NCBI RefSeq assembly: GCF_963583255.1
Contig: NC_084807.1
Location: 19,352,072 to 19,416,071, forward strand
Direction of reading: 5' to 3'
DNA: 64,000 bases
Source: Pyrus communis
Lineage: Eukaryota; Streptophyta; Magnoliopsida; Rosales; Rosaceae
Part shown: positions 1 to 11,449 of the stretch, piece after piece
How the letters are laid out: each line of letters opens with the position of its first letter
Position numbering within the stretch: position 1 is the stretch's first letter
Made by a program: the position numbers and the translations under genes
The notes under the pieces: generated by a model
What the model was told of the DNA's origin: nothing
The model's database searches: none
Seen by the model: the letters and a program-made list of their open reading frames with translations, nothing else

Positions 1-1872
1 AATTGGTCGATTGAATTTGGATCATGACCTAAAATAGGTGAATCGAGACGGTCATGTAAATTAAGTCACAAGGTCAGCAAGATCACGAAGAAGATTCACA
101 GTTGTCCACGTTAGGAATAAAATCTAAACAAAAAGTTTAGAGAGTGAGATAGAGGAAGAGAAGAAGAAAAAAAAAAAACAATATGTTGTCTTTATTAGGG
201 ATAAAATTTCCTATTTTCTCTCACAGTTTTACATGTGCCGTGCACATGACCAAGATGGATGAAAAATTGGATGAAAATTTTCTAATCTAACACCAAGGAA
301 AATTGGCTAGTTATAAAAGTTTAGGAGGTAATTGGTTAAAATTAAAGTTCAAGGAGAAAATTGACAGCTCCTTACAAGTTCCTGGGAGAAATCGCCAAAT
401 AAAACTTTTCATATTTGTGGGGTTACTTAACAATGTTTAAGTTTTGTTTAAACTAATAAGAATTTATTGAGCAATCATCAAAAACCTACATAGAACATAC
501 ATGCCGGAGGTAATCAAGATGTCACACATGCCAAAAAAACATCACATTTACAATTTCATAATGAGTACAATACAATTCCTCAACAACCACTAAGACTCAC
601 ATCTAACCAACAAAAAAATAACAACCTTGCAAGTCGTAGAACCACCGTAATGGCTTCATGAGGAAAAGACCACACCATACTGATATTTTTGCCACTGTCA
701 GCCAAAAAAAAATACACTACTATGAGTCACCTTCAACAAACGTTGAGCTTCATCCTCTCCTTTGTCGTGGCACAAACCAAAAGAAAAACAAAAATTAAAC
801 ATTAGCTCTAAACAATAGATGCCATAAAATTTCTCATTGATAAAGCGAGAAAGCGACCACAACTATGAAAATTATTCTCGCTACAATGAAAGAGAGCCAA
901 CAACAACATAAAAAATAAAAAATAAAATAAAAAAAATAAAAACACATAAGGGAAAAAGGGAAGAAATCTAGATAGATTATTGCCCCCCGACCAACGGTTG
1001 GGGTCGCAGCTGAGGATTTTTTTCTTTCTATTTTCTCTTTAGATTGGGGCTAACAACGTTTTAATTGATAAGGAGCTAATAATGTCTTTAATGACAATTC
1101 GGTAAATTGGTAATCCTAAAAGCACTTATGTTGGTATTGGCTATGAAAAAGGTGAAAGATAATATTTATTTTTATCTGAAAGCATCCTTCCTTCTCAATG
1201 CCCCGACATCTATGCAATGTATTTTCAATCTTATACCCACGAAGTGGTACACTGATCCGAAAAAGTATGCTTAGGCAGTTCCTTCACTAAACACAACAAT
1301 AACTTCCCCTTTCCAGAACACAGCTTACAACTTTTATCGTACTTTGCTCTCCAAAGGGAAACTCTTTTCAAAATCCAAATTCTCAAAAAATGAGAACCAC
1401 AAATATGCCTTGTAGATAAAATAAAGCCCGAATTTACTCCGTTGTTCAACAATGTTATGCACTAAAGTTGAACCAAACACAAGAAGAGATAGACAAGGTA
1501 CTCGAGGTTTCTAGAAACTAAAATTGCAGAATTTGGTTTCTAGAGTTATTTTGGCTTTTGGAAATAAATGGAGAATGTACAAAACAAATTCAAGTGATTA
1601 TTTCCTACAAAAGAAGTCCCCATATGGAGGATTAAGTGTATTTTCTGAACTGATATAGAAAACATTCAAAACCATGTATCACTTGGTTTACGAGGGACCA
1701 CTTCATATGAAACATGTCTCTTCAATCTGAGTTGAATTCAAACATCTATAACATGTTTTTGAAGTTCCTTAAGACTTAGATGCAGAGTATCAAAGTTTAA
1801 AACCGAAAAAAACACAACTTTACCTCTGAAGAGGTGCAAGTTTTGAATTCTACAAAACAGGCCAACCATTCT
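1..1872. other. Intergenic, no gene seen
   Basis: AT-rich DNA without a convincing reading frame. Positions about 225-365 are the reverse complement of a repeat also present near 52.38-52.50 kb; both contain the GTGCCGTGCAC core and the phrase about AATTGGCTA-type short repeats. Nothing else is recognisable apart from A-rich runs near 900-960. Confidence 0.6.
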
Positions 1873-2237
1873 TGACGCAGGATGAACCAAAGGACCGGGT
1901 GAGATAACCTAGGAATCACTCAACCAGGGGCAACAGAACTTGCTCGACGTTGCTAATCATGGATTTGCTCACATGACCAAGCCAAATGCTTGATTTTAGA
2001 AGGAGAAACAACTCACTTTGATTGTACAAAGCAAATATACTTTTTAACTATTCAAGTTTGCCATTTAAGGTTTTCTAATACAATATCTATAAGGATTTAC
2101 AAATTAATAAACCTCAAGTTTCTATAACACCCTTACAACTCCCAAAATAACTTAACAAATTCCCAAGTAATACAAAACCTTTGTTAAGCATACTAATGGT
2201 TTTAAATTGTTTTCTCCGAAGCCTGTCTCCCGCATCA
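1873..2237 (-). repeat. 3' LTR of the small copia-like element
   Basis: 365-bp TG...CA repeat, about 90 percent identical by eye to 3003-3378; adjoins the polypurine tract, so it is the 3' LTR of a minus-strand element. Confidence 0.78.
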
Positions 2238-3002
2238 TTCTCTTCTTCTCAGAAAAAACTCGTCAAGTTTAAATTGAATTTTATTTTTCCTCTATCTTTT
2301 GGAAGACAAACCAACTTTTCCCCCTTCATCCAATTTAACATCCATGAATCCAAAGCCCTTGAAAAGTTCCAAGAAGCAAAACACTCTAAAGAATTTTTCA
2401 TTTTCCACAATATCATATAACATGCACGGATTAACCCTTTCTTGCTAGCGATAATCACCTTTGAATAATGCACATAAAGCTTCCAAATCACTTCTTGGTA
2501 TTGGTTGCTTTGAAAAGAGTAGAAATAATTGGTATCATGAAAGAAAGGTCTTTGATCCAATTGTTTTCTGCTAATGTTGTAAGAACAAAATGTTTCCCAA
2601 ATGTAATCACAAATAGTATGATTGTCAAGGATAGACTTTACCTCTTTGTAAAGCTTCCCACAATGTTGTTTAACCAATGAACTCATACATGCATCCCTAT
2701 GGTATTCAACAACAATTAGGGTAAAATCCCAGTTGGGAAAATAACTGGCCCTAAGCTACATACCACACTCTTGATTAGCCACCTTAATCATATACTTGTA
2801 TTGATCATTTTGCTTGTAAAAAATGGATGAAGAACTTCAATCGACAAAGTTATCATTGACTTCATCGTCATCAACATACGTGTCATAAACCAACAGGGAA
2901 TTCCAATCGACCAAGCTAAACCCTTCAACCATTTGATATTCAAACGGATAATGACTCACCCATGATCTTCATATGCAGCGGAAAACTTGCTCTGATGCCA
3001 CT

Positions 3003-3378
3003 TGACGCAGGATGAACCAAAGGATAGAGAGAGATAATCTGGGAATCACTCAACCAAGGCAACAGAACTTGCTCGACATTGCTAATCATGGATTTACTCA
3101 CATGACCAAGCCAAACGCTTGATTTTAGAAGGAGAAACAACTCACTTTGATTGCACAAAGTAAATATATTTTTTAACTAATCAAGTCTGCCATTCAAGGT
3201 TTTCTAGTACAATATTTATAAGGGTTTACAAATTAATAAACCTCAAGTTTCTATAACACCTTTACGACTCCCAAAATAACTTAACAAATTCCCAAGTAAT
3301 TAAAATACAAAACCTTTGTTATTCCAAAGCATATTAATCGTTTCAAATTGTTTTCTCCAAGGCCTGCCTCCCATATCA
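3003..3378 (-). repeat. 5' LTR of the small copia-like element
   Basis: 376-bp TG...CA repeat next to the methionine-tRNA-like primer site at about 2987-3001; a few small insertions relative to the left copy. Confidence 0.78.
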
Positions 3379-3680
3379 GTTCTCCCGATAGGGCACAACA
3401 AGTTGCTCCCTGCTAAGTATTAACAAACTTAGGCATTTCCTATTTGCCCTTATTATGGTGTCAAATATTCAGAGTTATTCTTGTGTGTAAACGTCTGCAT
3501 TAAGCAACAACTTCAACTAGATGCATGCAAAAGCATGGAGTTGCGTGAGACTAAATATAAGGGGGCATGTCATTTGTAAAGAAGGAAGGTCGATTACTGA
3601 CGTGGTGTGAGTGTCCGGACCAAAACATTCTCCAACTGTTAAGTTAAGAACAGGGAATTTCAATACATTCTTCCCATTTA

Positions 3681-4561
3681 GGGTTATTATACAAAATGGT
3701 CCTGAGATTGAAAATCAACAGAAATGGTCCCTGAGATTGTCCACCATCCATGATTTTGGTCATTCCGTTAAAAACTCTTTGGGCAATTTTCAAAGCTTCG
3801 TAACTCAATCAATTCTTAACCAAATTCGACCCATAATATATCAAAATGAAAATACGAAAGTGTAGAACAAGATTATAACTATTTGGAAGCCCAATGATTG
3901 CTAGAGATGGCCGGAAAATAGCTTGAAAGGTGATTGGTCCAAGGGAAAACTGGAAAACTCGCCAGAAACTAGGTGAAATTTAAACGTTCATAACTTCTTC
4001 AATACTCAACGAAATCAAGTGATTCAAAAACAAAAAGCATACTTCTCGATGAGACGAAGAGAATGATATCTTTCTTTACTGCTAACTCGCCATGGTTTGG
4101 CCAGAAAACTGCTCGAAAGTGGCTAACTGTTGTCCAACCAAACCATGACGATTTAGCCTTCAAAAAAGGTACCATTCTCTTCATCTCGTCAAGAAGTATT
4201 ATTTTCATTTTTGAATCACTCAATTTGGTTGAGTATTGAAGAAGTTCTGAACGTTTAAATTTTACCCAGTTTCCGGCAAGTGTTCCAGTTTTCCCACAGA
4301 CCAGTCACCTTTCAGGCTATTTTTCGGCCATCTCCAGCAACCATTGGGCTTCCAAATAGGTATAATCTTATTCTACACTTTCCTATCTTCATTTTGATAT
4401 ATCATGGGTCGAATTTGGTTAAGAAACGATTGAGTTACAAAACTTTGAAAATTGCCAAAAATCGTTTTTAACGGAAATACCAAAATCATGGATGGTGGAC
4501 AATCTCAGAAACCATTTCTATTGATCATGCAAATCTTAGGGACCATTTTGTATAATAACCC
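3681..4561. mobile_element. Foldback Mutator-like element (long inverted repeats)
   Basis: The element is almost entirely a palindrome: the left arm from GGGTTATTATACAAAATGG at 3681 is matched in reverse complement by the right arm ending at 4561, with the turn near 4120. Arms are about 430 bp and imperfect. Flanks TCCCATTTA (3672-3680) and TCCCATTGA (4562-4570) are a 9-bp duplication with one mismatch, the size made by Mutator transposases. No transposase is encoded, so it is non-autonomous. A transcript across it would fold into a long hairpin. Confidence 0.85.
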
Positions 4562-4736
4562 TCCCATTGAATTAAGAAAGTTCATTTGTAGGCCCTATTC
4601 ATTTAGTTTGATTAATCTAGCTTTTCGCTTTCTTTTCATTAAAAATCAAGTTGGGTAGGTAGCAAATCAAATGTTATCAATTGCTGCAATTAATACTTTA
4701 TTTTTGGTCTTGAAAATCTAAGAGCTTTTTTTTTTT

Positions 4737-6064
4737 GGGTTTTTATCACAAATGATCTTTGAAATTGACCTTCACCATTAAGAAGGTCCCTAAAATTGAA
4801 AATCAATCAATGTAATCCTTGAAAATAGGTGTCGCAAATCAATGTGGTCATTCCATTACAATTTTGTTAAAAATTCCGTTAAGTGCTAATGTGGCACATA
4901 AATGAGTCACATAAGTCCTTTATTCTCACAAATGGTCCTCGAAATTGACCCGTGACATCAAAATGGTCCCTAAAATTGACTTACGATATCAAAATGGTCT
5001 CTGAAATTGAAAATTGATCAATGTAGTCCTGCAACTAAGTGTCCCAAATCAATGTACCCATTCCATCACAATTTTGTAAAAAATTATGTTATGTGTTGAT
5101 GTGACATATAAATAGATTACATAAGTCTAATTAAATTAAAAATTACAAATAGGTTTAATAATTTAATAGTTAATAAAAAGTTGTGAACCCAAAAACTCAT
5201 TCCTGCAATCACCTCCGATCCCAGTCCACATTCCTCTACCTCTTTCGCTGTCTATTCTCTAAAAAAATATCTCAATACACCCATCTTTACACCCTTCACC
5301 AAATTGAACCTGGATCGAGATCACCTTAGGTGATGTCTTGGCTGATTGGCAACGACTTTTGGGACATCACCGTTAACATTTAGGTGATCAACATCCACAA
5401 AACCTTAATCTTGGAGAGCTTATTCGGTGCTTTCCTGGTGGTCTGGTGACTTAAATAACTCGAGGTATGCCGTGAGATAATGAGGTTGTAACCGAGGTGC
5501 GTCTATTGTTGGTTGAAAACTATTTTCAAACCCTCTCTTAGACCTTGGTTAAGCCTTGTGCCCTTGAGAATTTATGGAAGGGAATTCTATTCGGAGTAGG
5601 TCCTACTATGAGAAGGAAAAAAATCTATTGTGCAAAAAGGTATTTAGACAACTTTTTTTAATTAATTATTAAACCCACATCTGCACATAACAAAAAAATT
5701 TACAGAATTGTGGAGGAATGATCATATTGTTTTGCGACACCTATTTTCAAGGACTACATTCATCGATTTTCAATTTTATAGACCATCTTGATGGTGTGAG
5801 TTAATTTCAAGGACCATCTTAATGGTGTGAGTCAATTTCAGAGATCATTTATGATAAAAACCCATAAATCTTGTGAGACCCATTTATGTGCCACATCAGC
5901 ACTTAACGGAATTTTTAACAGAATTGTGACCGAATGACCACATTGATTTGTGACACCTATTTTTAAAGACTACATTGAATGATTTTTAATTTCAATGACC
6001 ATCTTGATGGTGAGGGTAAATTTTAGGGACCATTTGTAATAAATTAAAAAAAAAAAAAAAAACC
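4737..6064. mobile_element. Inverted-repeat element, Mutator-like, complex arms
   Basis: The left arm (from GGGTTTTTATCACAAATG at 4737) holds two tandem versions of a unit containing AATGGTC, AAATTGA and a TGTGGCACATAAATG-type phrase; the right arm (about 5700-6064) holds two reverse-complement versions. Arm units pair left-to-right across a central section (about 5160-5690) that is unique here. The T-rich left flank and A-rich right end prevent a firm target-site call. The arms resemble the neighbouring 9-bp-TSD elements in style, so Mutator-like is an inference. Confidence 0.65.
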
Positions 6065-6079
6065 TTATATTTTTTATTA

Positions 6080-7052
6080 GGGTAAATTACAAAAAACTAC
6101 CTTAACTATTGGGTCATTAACAACTTCATATCTCGTCTTTAAAAAGTTGCAATGTCATACCGTATCTTTCAAATTTGTTGCAATGTCATACCTTCAGTCA
6201 GTTGATTGTCAATTCTTCTATTAAATGCTGACGTGACATGAGACAGGGTTCTTTTTTTATTAAAAATTATTAAAAACATAAAAAAAATTTTAAATATTAA
6301 CTAAATATTAAAAAATTAAAATTAAAAAAATATAAATAAATAAATAAATAAAATTAAAAAAAACCCAACCCCCTACAACCCAAAAGAAGAAGAAGAAAAA
6401 AAAACCAAAACCAAAGCCCAACCCGCAACCCATCCTCCACCTCTTCCGCACACCTATCTTTCCTATCTTCCTCCCCCTCCACCCGAGCCCAACCCGCAAC
6501 CCAAAAAAAAATAAATAAATAAACAAAAAAAACCATCTTCTTCTTCTTTTAGGTTGCAGGTTGGATGAGGGAGAAGAAGGTTGGGTTAGGGGGGACAAAC
6601 TGGGTTTTTTTTTTTTTTTGTTTCCTTCTTCTTCTTCTTTCTGGGTTGCAGGGGGTTGGGTTTGTTAGGGGGACGAACTGGGTTTGGTTTGGGTGGTTTT
6701 TTTCTTTTCTTTTCCTTCTTCTTCTTTCTGGGTTGCAAGGGGTTGGGTTTGTGGGCGCGTGGGGATGGGGGACGAACTGGGTTTGGTTTAGGTTTTCATT
6801 TTTTCTTCTTTTGGGTTGCAAAGGGTTGGTTTTTTTTTTTTTTTTTTTTTTTTTAGTTTTTAATAATAGTTTTTTAGTTTTTAATATAAAGTGTGTCACA
6901 TCAGCATTTAACAAAGGAATTGATAAACAATTGACGGAAGGTATGACATTGCAACAAATTCGAAAGATACGGTAGGACATTGAAACTTTTTAAAGACGAG
7001 GTATGAAATTGTTAATGACCCAATAGTTGAGATAGTTTTTTGTAATTTTCCC
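6080..7052. mobile_element. Non-autonomous Mutator-like element with perfect 9-bp TSD
   Basis: Terminal inverted repeats of about 170 bp begin GGGTAAATTACAAAAAACTA on the left and are reversed on the right. Both flanks read TTTTTATTA (6071-6079 and 7053-7061), a perfect 9-bp duplication. The interior is low complexity: A/C-rich near 6360-6500, then G/T-rich units near 6550-6830 based on GGGTTGCAGGGGGTTGGG. Apparent reading frames inside are products of this composition. No transposase. Confidence 0.88.
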
Positions 7053-7061
7053 TTTTTATTA

Positions 7062-7796
7062 AGAAGAACTTCCAATATATTAAAAACTAGTACAAAGCAT
7101 AAAAAGAACCTGGTAAATAACAATAGATAAAGTAAAAGGTCCAAGCAAAACAAGAGCTGCAACCCAAGATATAACAGAAGGCCCACATAAGCTTAGTCTC
7201 GAAGATTGAAAAAACAAACAACAGAAAACCTTAATCTCAAGAAACATAAACCAAATTGTCGTCACCGCCACATTCTCGGAGGAAGCTAAACTCCAAACCG
7301 AGAAAATAAACACCATATCTAAGTCCCTATCACAAATCCCTGCAAATATATACAAATAAAGTATCTTATAGGTAGAAAGTGAGGATAAGGGGGTATGTAA
7401 AATATCCTTACTGTGGCAAGGGCCCCATAACACTTGGTCTCAATGGGGATCCGGCATACCGGTTGGGGTGGGGATGGAATAACACGGCTAAGAAAGAGGG
7501 AAGAAGGAAAGTCAAAAGATAGAAAACAGTAAAAACAGGTGAAAAATGCTAGATAAAGGGCATGAAGCCCAAGATAGTTTAGACTCGCTTCAAGGAAAAA
7601 TTGAGATTAAACTCAAAGGAGAATTGAGAACTAAAAATGAAGGGAGAAAACTGGAAAAAGAGGAAGGATGAAGATGAGGGATGCAGGGGAGGGGAAAATG
7701 TAGAGGAAATGAGAGGGGAAGAAAAGAGGGAGATGGCAAAGGAAAGAGAAACTCAGGGGAAACAGAGAAACGAGAGAAAAAGAAGAAAAGAAGAAA
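7062..7796. other. Intergenic, no gene seen
   Basis: Purine-rich on the plus strand from about 7620, giving artefactual open frames rich in Lys, Glu and Arg. No conserved protein motif was recognised. Confidence 0.5.
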
Positions 7797-8619
7797 GGGA
7801 GGAAGGAATGAGGGGTGGATGCCTTCGGCACCCAAGCCAAAAGCTAAGGCCGACAACAAAAGTTTCCTGAGTTTCTGTTTCACATAGAGAAAATTTTAGA
7901 GAGAGGAAAGGGGAAACTTTTTGAAATCCTTCCTAAGAGCTTTTATTGACACTAACTAGGATAAAAAGTGATTTTCAATAGCATAAACTTGTTAAACTAT
8001 TAGAGAACCAAGGATAAAAAGGGGTGACTTTTTGAAATCTATCATTCTTTGCAAAGTTTTATTTCTTTTTTTAGGAAGGAATGAGGGGTGGATGCCTCTG
8101 GCACCCAAGCCAAAAGCTAGGGCGGACGACGGAAGTTTCTTGAGTTTGTGTTTCACATAGAGAGAATTTTAGAGAGAGGAAAGGGGAGACTTTTTGAAAT
8201 CCTTCCTAAGAGCTATTATTGACACTGATTAGGATAAAAAGTGATTTTCAATAGCATAAACTTGTTAAACTATTAGAGAACCAAGGATAAAAAGGGGTGA
8301 CTTTTTGAAATCTATTATTCTTTGCAAAGTTTTATTTCTTTTTTGAGGAAGGAATGAGGGGTGGATGCCTCCGGCACCCAAGCCAAAAGCTAGGGCCGAT
8401 GACGAAAGTTTCCTGAGTTTGTGTTTCACATAGAGAGAATTTTAGAGAGAGGAAAGGGGAGACTTTTTGAAATCCTTCCTAAGAGCTATTATTGACACTA
8501 ACTAGGATAAAAAGTGATTTTCAATAGCATAAACTTGTTAAACTATTAGAGAACCAAAGATAAAAAGGGGAGACTTTTTGAAATCTTTTATTCTTTGCAA
8601 AGTTTTATTTATTTTTTTT
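7797..8619. repeat. Tandem repeat, 273-bp unit, about three copies
   Basis: The marker GGAAGGAATGAGGGGTGGAT starts at 7801, 8074 and 8347, a constant spacing of 273 bp. Copies 2 and 3 are very similar; copy 1 differs slightly more. Each unit also carries an internal echo of AAAGGGG(A/T)GACTTTTTGAAAT. No open frame is conserved across copies. Confidence 0.9.
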
Positions 8620-9634
8620 TTTCCCTTTAGATTAACTATTAGAGAACCAAGGATGGATTTTCAATAGCATAAACTTGTTAACAAAGAGTCCACAACAGTT
8701 CCATAAGTTTGTTTTAGTTTAAATTCAAGATATTTGTAATCATGCAGATGAGATATAGTTAAGAGACTTGGTACTCTTGATAGAACTCTACATCATTTTG
8801 GACTCTTGAAAACTGAAAGTAATTACCAAATTTTTTTTTCAGTTTTCAGTTTCAAATGGTCCTTAGTGTGCGGCTATCATTTTCCAAGAGAAATTGCACG
8901 TGGGCAAGTGGAAATGACTTTTTCTAGTGCTTTCTTTCACTAGAAAAATATTAGTCACCATGTTCACCTTGCTCCATGCCTAATGAGATTTTGAGCACCT
9001 CACATTTAGTAAATCCATCTTCAAGATGCAATGAAGAAAGCATTGACCAAATAGACTTTGAACACCCTCCAAATGTAGCAACTAGCAAGGCACTCATAAT
9101 TAGTGCACACGTTGTGATTGGCCAAATTTGTCAATCCCCCAAGACAGGATTATCTCCATTATCTTCTCTATCGACCATTATATTATATTTTTAGACAATA
9201 AGTAAATTGTTATCCTCTTGCCCAATAATTCTTTCTAGTGATCATTTCCAAGTATCGAAGACATTATACAAAACATGAGCATTATTGAGCTTACAAACTT
9301 ATTCATTTATCCAATTTCAATGTTTGGATGGAGATATAGTTAACGGAAATTATTTTTACACACTATTTTTTTTTCAATACTCTATTTATTTTTGTCTCTT
9401 CTTGATTCTCCTATAATTGTTCGACATAAAAGATAAAAAATCAATATAAATTTCCAGGAGAAAGAAAAACAACGTGCGAAAATCATTTTTTGGGTTGTAT
9501 ACACCATTGCTTGTGCAAAGTTTGCATTTTTTACAGATTGCAAATTTTTGCAATCTTCACATTTCTTACATTAATCATACATCAAAGGAAGTTTGCAATC
9601 TGTACATTTCTTACAAAAATCATACATCAAAGGA
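8620..9634. other. Intergenic, no gene seen
   Basis: AT-rich sequence. A short direct duplication near 9560-9640 repeats ATTTCTTACA...ATCATACATCAAAGGAA about 45 bp apart. No recognisable gene. Confidence 0.5.
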
Positions 9635-9967
9635 ATTCCTTACCAACTTCACTTTCACATTCCCAAACAAGTCACTGTAAATTCTCAGGAACTCCTCCAA
9701 AACTTCTTTCACAATCCCCACCTTCTTCTTTCCCACCAACATCTTCACCAAATCCACCAAAGATGGGGTTTTGGTCAAGATGAAGATGCTAGGTTTGGTG
9801 GTGGTGGAGTGGAGGTTGTGGAGAAAATTTGTGGATTTTTTATGGGACTTTAAGGACTGAATTGATGAGGCTTGCGAGATGTGCTGGAATGGAGGGTGGG
9901 GACATTGAGGATTGAGACAGAGCTTGACAAGGTATCCATGAAGGAGAAGGAAGTGATGAGGATACAT
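9635..9967 (-). pseudogene. Possible gene fragment, weakly ATP-synthase-delta-like
   Basis: A minus-strand frame starts at a true ATG (9965-9967) and encodes about 110 residues. The first part is Ser/Thr/His/Lys-rich; the second, containing LVDLVKMLVGKKKVGIVKEV and then an EEF...IY segment, looks like folded protein. That second part faintly recalls the helical region of F-type ATP synthase delta subunits, but I am not confident. The frame runs into GTAAGG at about 9640, a good splice donor, so this may be a first exon or a captured fragment; no continuation was found toward lower coordinates. Codon use (frequent C and G third bases) is unlike the AT-rich surroundings. Confidence 0.3.
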
Positions 9968-10451
9968 GTCAACAAATGAATTTTGGCTATTGAAGGCATA
10001 TACTCATTCGTTCTTCCTCTATTCTTTATTTACCTCGTTCATGACTTCTCTAACTTCAAATAAACGTACGAGCGAATTCCGACATATCCTTAACGGATTA
10101 TTGTCATGCATATGTATTGACGTCCACTTTATTAGCCTTGTAGGCTTCCCAAATTATATTTAAAGCAATAACTGTAAACACGATTTCTACTTTATTAGCC
10201 TTTGATTGCGTGTGGAAGATGATAACAAATCCGGAAAAGCCGGTCTTTTGAAATTCAGAGAGTGATGCCTTTTCGATCTCTGAACAAGTGGCCTTGTTGC
10301 CTCTTTGATTTCTGAACAAGTGGCCTTGTTGCCTTTTCATTTTCTGAACAAACGGCCCGACTTTTGGAGAAGTGCCTCTTTGATTTCTGAACGACCATGC
10401 TGCCTCCTCGATTTCTAAACAGGCCCTGTTGCCTTTTTTTTTTTTTTTTTT

Positions 10452-10458
10452 TATAAAG
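10452..10458 (+). promoter_or_regulatory. TATA box for the opposite-strand ORF
   Basis: TATAAAG follows a T-rich run and lies 118 bp before the ATG at 10576. The spacing suits a transcript with a leader of roughly 85-90 bases. It points opposite to gag, so the ORF would have its own promoter. Confidence 0.45.
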
Positions 10459-10575
10459 GCATTAATCGTGTTCCAAAAACACACTTAGAGAGGTGCTGTC
10501 TGTAGGAATTTCCTTCCTTTTGTATTTCTAAGAACTCAATTTACACGACCTCTTTTTCCTTCATCATTCCTGCAA

Positions 10576-11217
10576 ATGGCTTGCCCATCTGACCTTTGTC
10601 TTGATTTGAATGTTGAGGATGACACTGACACGTCTTCTCAAGACAACATATGGCGCCCATCCTTCTTATCCCCTAGCGGTCCTCTAACAGTTGGGGACTC
10701 TGTGATGAAGAACGACATAACCGCCACGGTGGTTGCTAGAAATCTTCTCACCCCAAAAGATAACAGGATCATTTCCAAGCGGTTTGATGAGCTGATTGTT
10801 CAAGACTCTTTGGCTTTCAGTGTTTAGTGTGTGAGCTCTGTATCGAACATGGGTCAACGCCTTCTTGCTTAAACTCGCCAGGTTGAATCCTTGATGGCTG
10901 AGGTGGCGAGCCTTAAGCAAGAGATTAGAGGGCTCCGGCACGAGAATAGAGAGTTGCACATGCTTGATAATAGTTACTCAACGAGTATGAAGAGAAAGCT
11001 TGACCAGCTTCAAGAATCCGAAAGTCGGATTCAGAGTGACCATCAAATGTTTGTGGCTTTACTCCAGAGGCACCTATTACCTTCGACCTTTGGAGTCTTA
11101 CCGAGTGTTGAGGCTCCAAACAATCAACCTTCGACACCTCTTCTTCTTGGAGTTCCGTCGAGTGATGAGGCTTCACCTGATCAACGAAGGCTCTTTTTTT
11201 GTTTTTTTTTTTATTTT
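10576..11217 (+). pseudogene. Retroelement opposite-strand ORF, coiled-coil protein, disrupted
   Basis: The frame opens with MACPSDLCLDLNVEDDTD and an acidic N-terminus, then a segment including PSGPLTVGDSVMKND. In-frame stops at 10825-10827 (TAG) and 10873-10875 (TAA) interrupt it, after which the same frame continues with a heptad-like coiled coil (VESLMAEVASLKQEIRGLRH) and a Pro/Ser-rich tail with repeated EAPN/EASP phrases. I recall near-identical uninterrupted proteins in apple-tribe sequences, annotated as hypothetical. Function is unknown. Tat-lineage elements such as Grande are known to carry an extra antisense ORF near the 3' LTR; the position and orientation here fit that, by inference. 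The final residues are translated low-complexity T-rich DNA. Confidence 0.6.
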
Positions 11218-11430
11218 TAATTTTTTTTAATTTTTTTTAATTTTTTTTAATTTTTTTTAATTTTTAATTTTTAATTTTTTTTAACTCATGTACATCCACA
11301 TTTCTGTAATTTTTTTTCAAAGATACCAGTAAATGAGCTCTTATTTGACTTAGTGCACATTTTTTTAATTTTTTTCTTTTTATTTTTTAATTTTTTTAAT
11401 TTTTTAATTTATTTTTGGTTATGTAAATTT
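11205..11430. repeat. TTTTTTTTAA low-complexity repeats
   Basis: Two A/T-only blocks (11205-11282 and about 11360-11412) consist of runs of T broken by AA at regular intervals. Confidence 0.85.
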
Positions 11431-11449
11431 TAGATTTGTTGTGAAAATG

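Larger units (their letters stand above)
1873..3378 (-). mobile_element. Small copia-like (TRIM/SMART-type) LTR element
   Basis: Two direct repeats, 1873-2237 and 3003-3378, begin TGACGCAGGATGAACC and end in CA, as LTRs do. Directly outside the right repeat the minus strand reads TGGCATCAGAGCAAG, one base different from the initiator-methionine tRNA primer site used by copia elements, so the element runs on the minus strand. A polypurine run (GAGAAGAAGAGAA) abuts the left LTR. Flanks ATTCT and GTTCT are a 4/5 target-site duplication. The 765-bp interior has no gag or pol motif. It is therefore non-autonomous; LTR divergence and indels show it is not a recent insertion. Confidence 0.8.

Noticed and set aside
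2249..2686. 145-codon minus-strand frame inside the small copia-like element
   Set aside because: It starts with a real ATG but has no recognisable retroviral motif, is AT-biased like its surroundings and lies in the non-coding interior expected of a TRIM-like element.
6308..6980. Several open frames of 60-140 residues rich in Phe, Gly, Leu or Lys
   Set aside because: They translate the low-complexity T/G- or A/C-rich interior of a Mutator-like element on both strands.
7590..7887. Lys/Glu/Arg-rich plus-strand and Pro/Phe/Ser-rich minus-strand frames
   Set aside because: Products of a purine-rich tract; no conserved motif, and overlapping frames on both strands are equally open.
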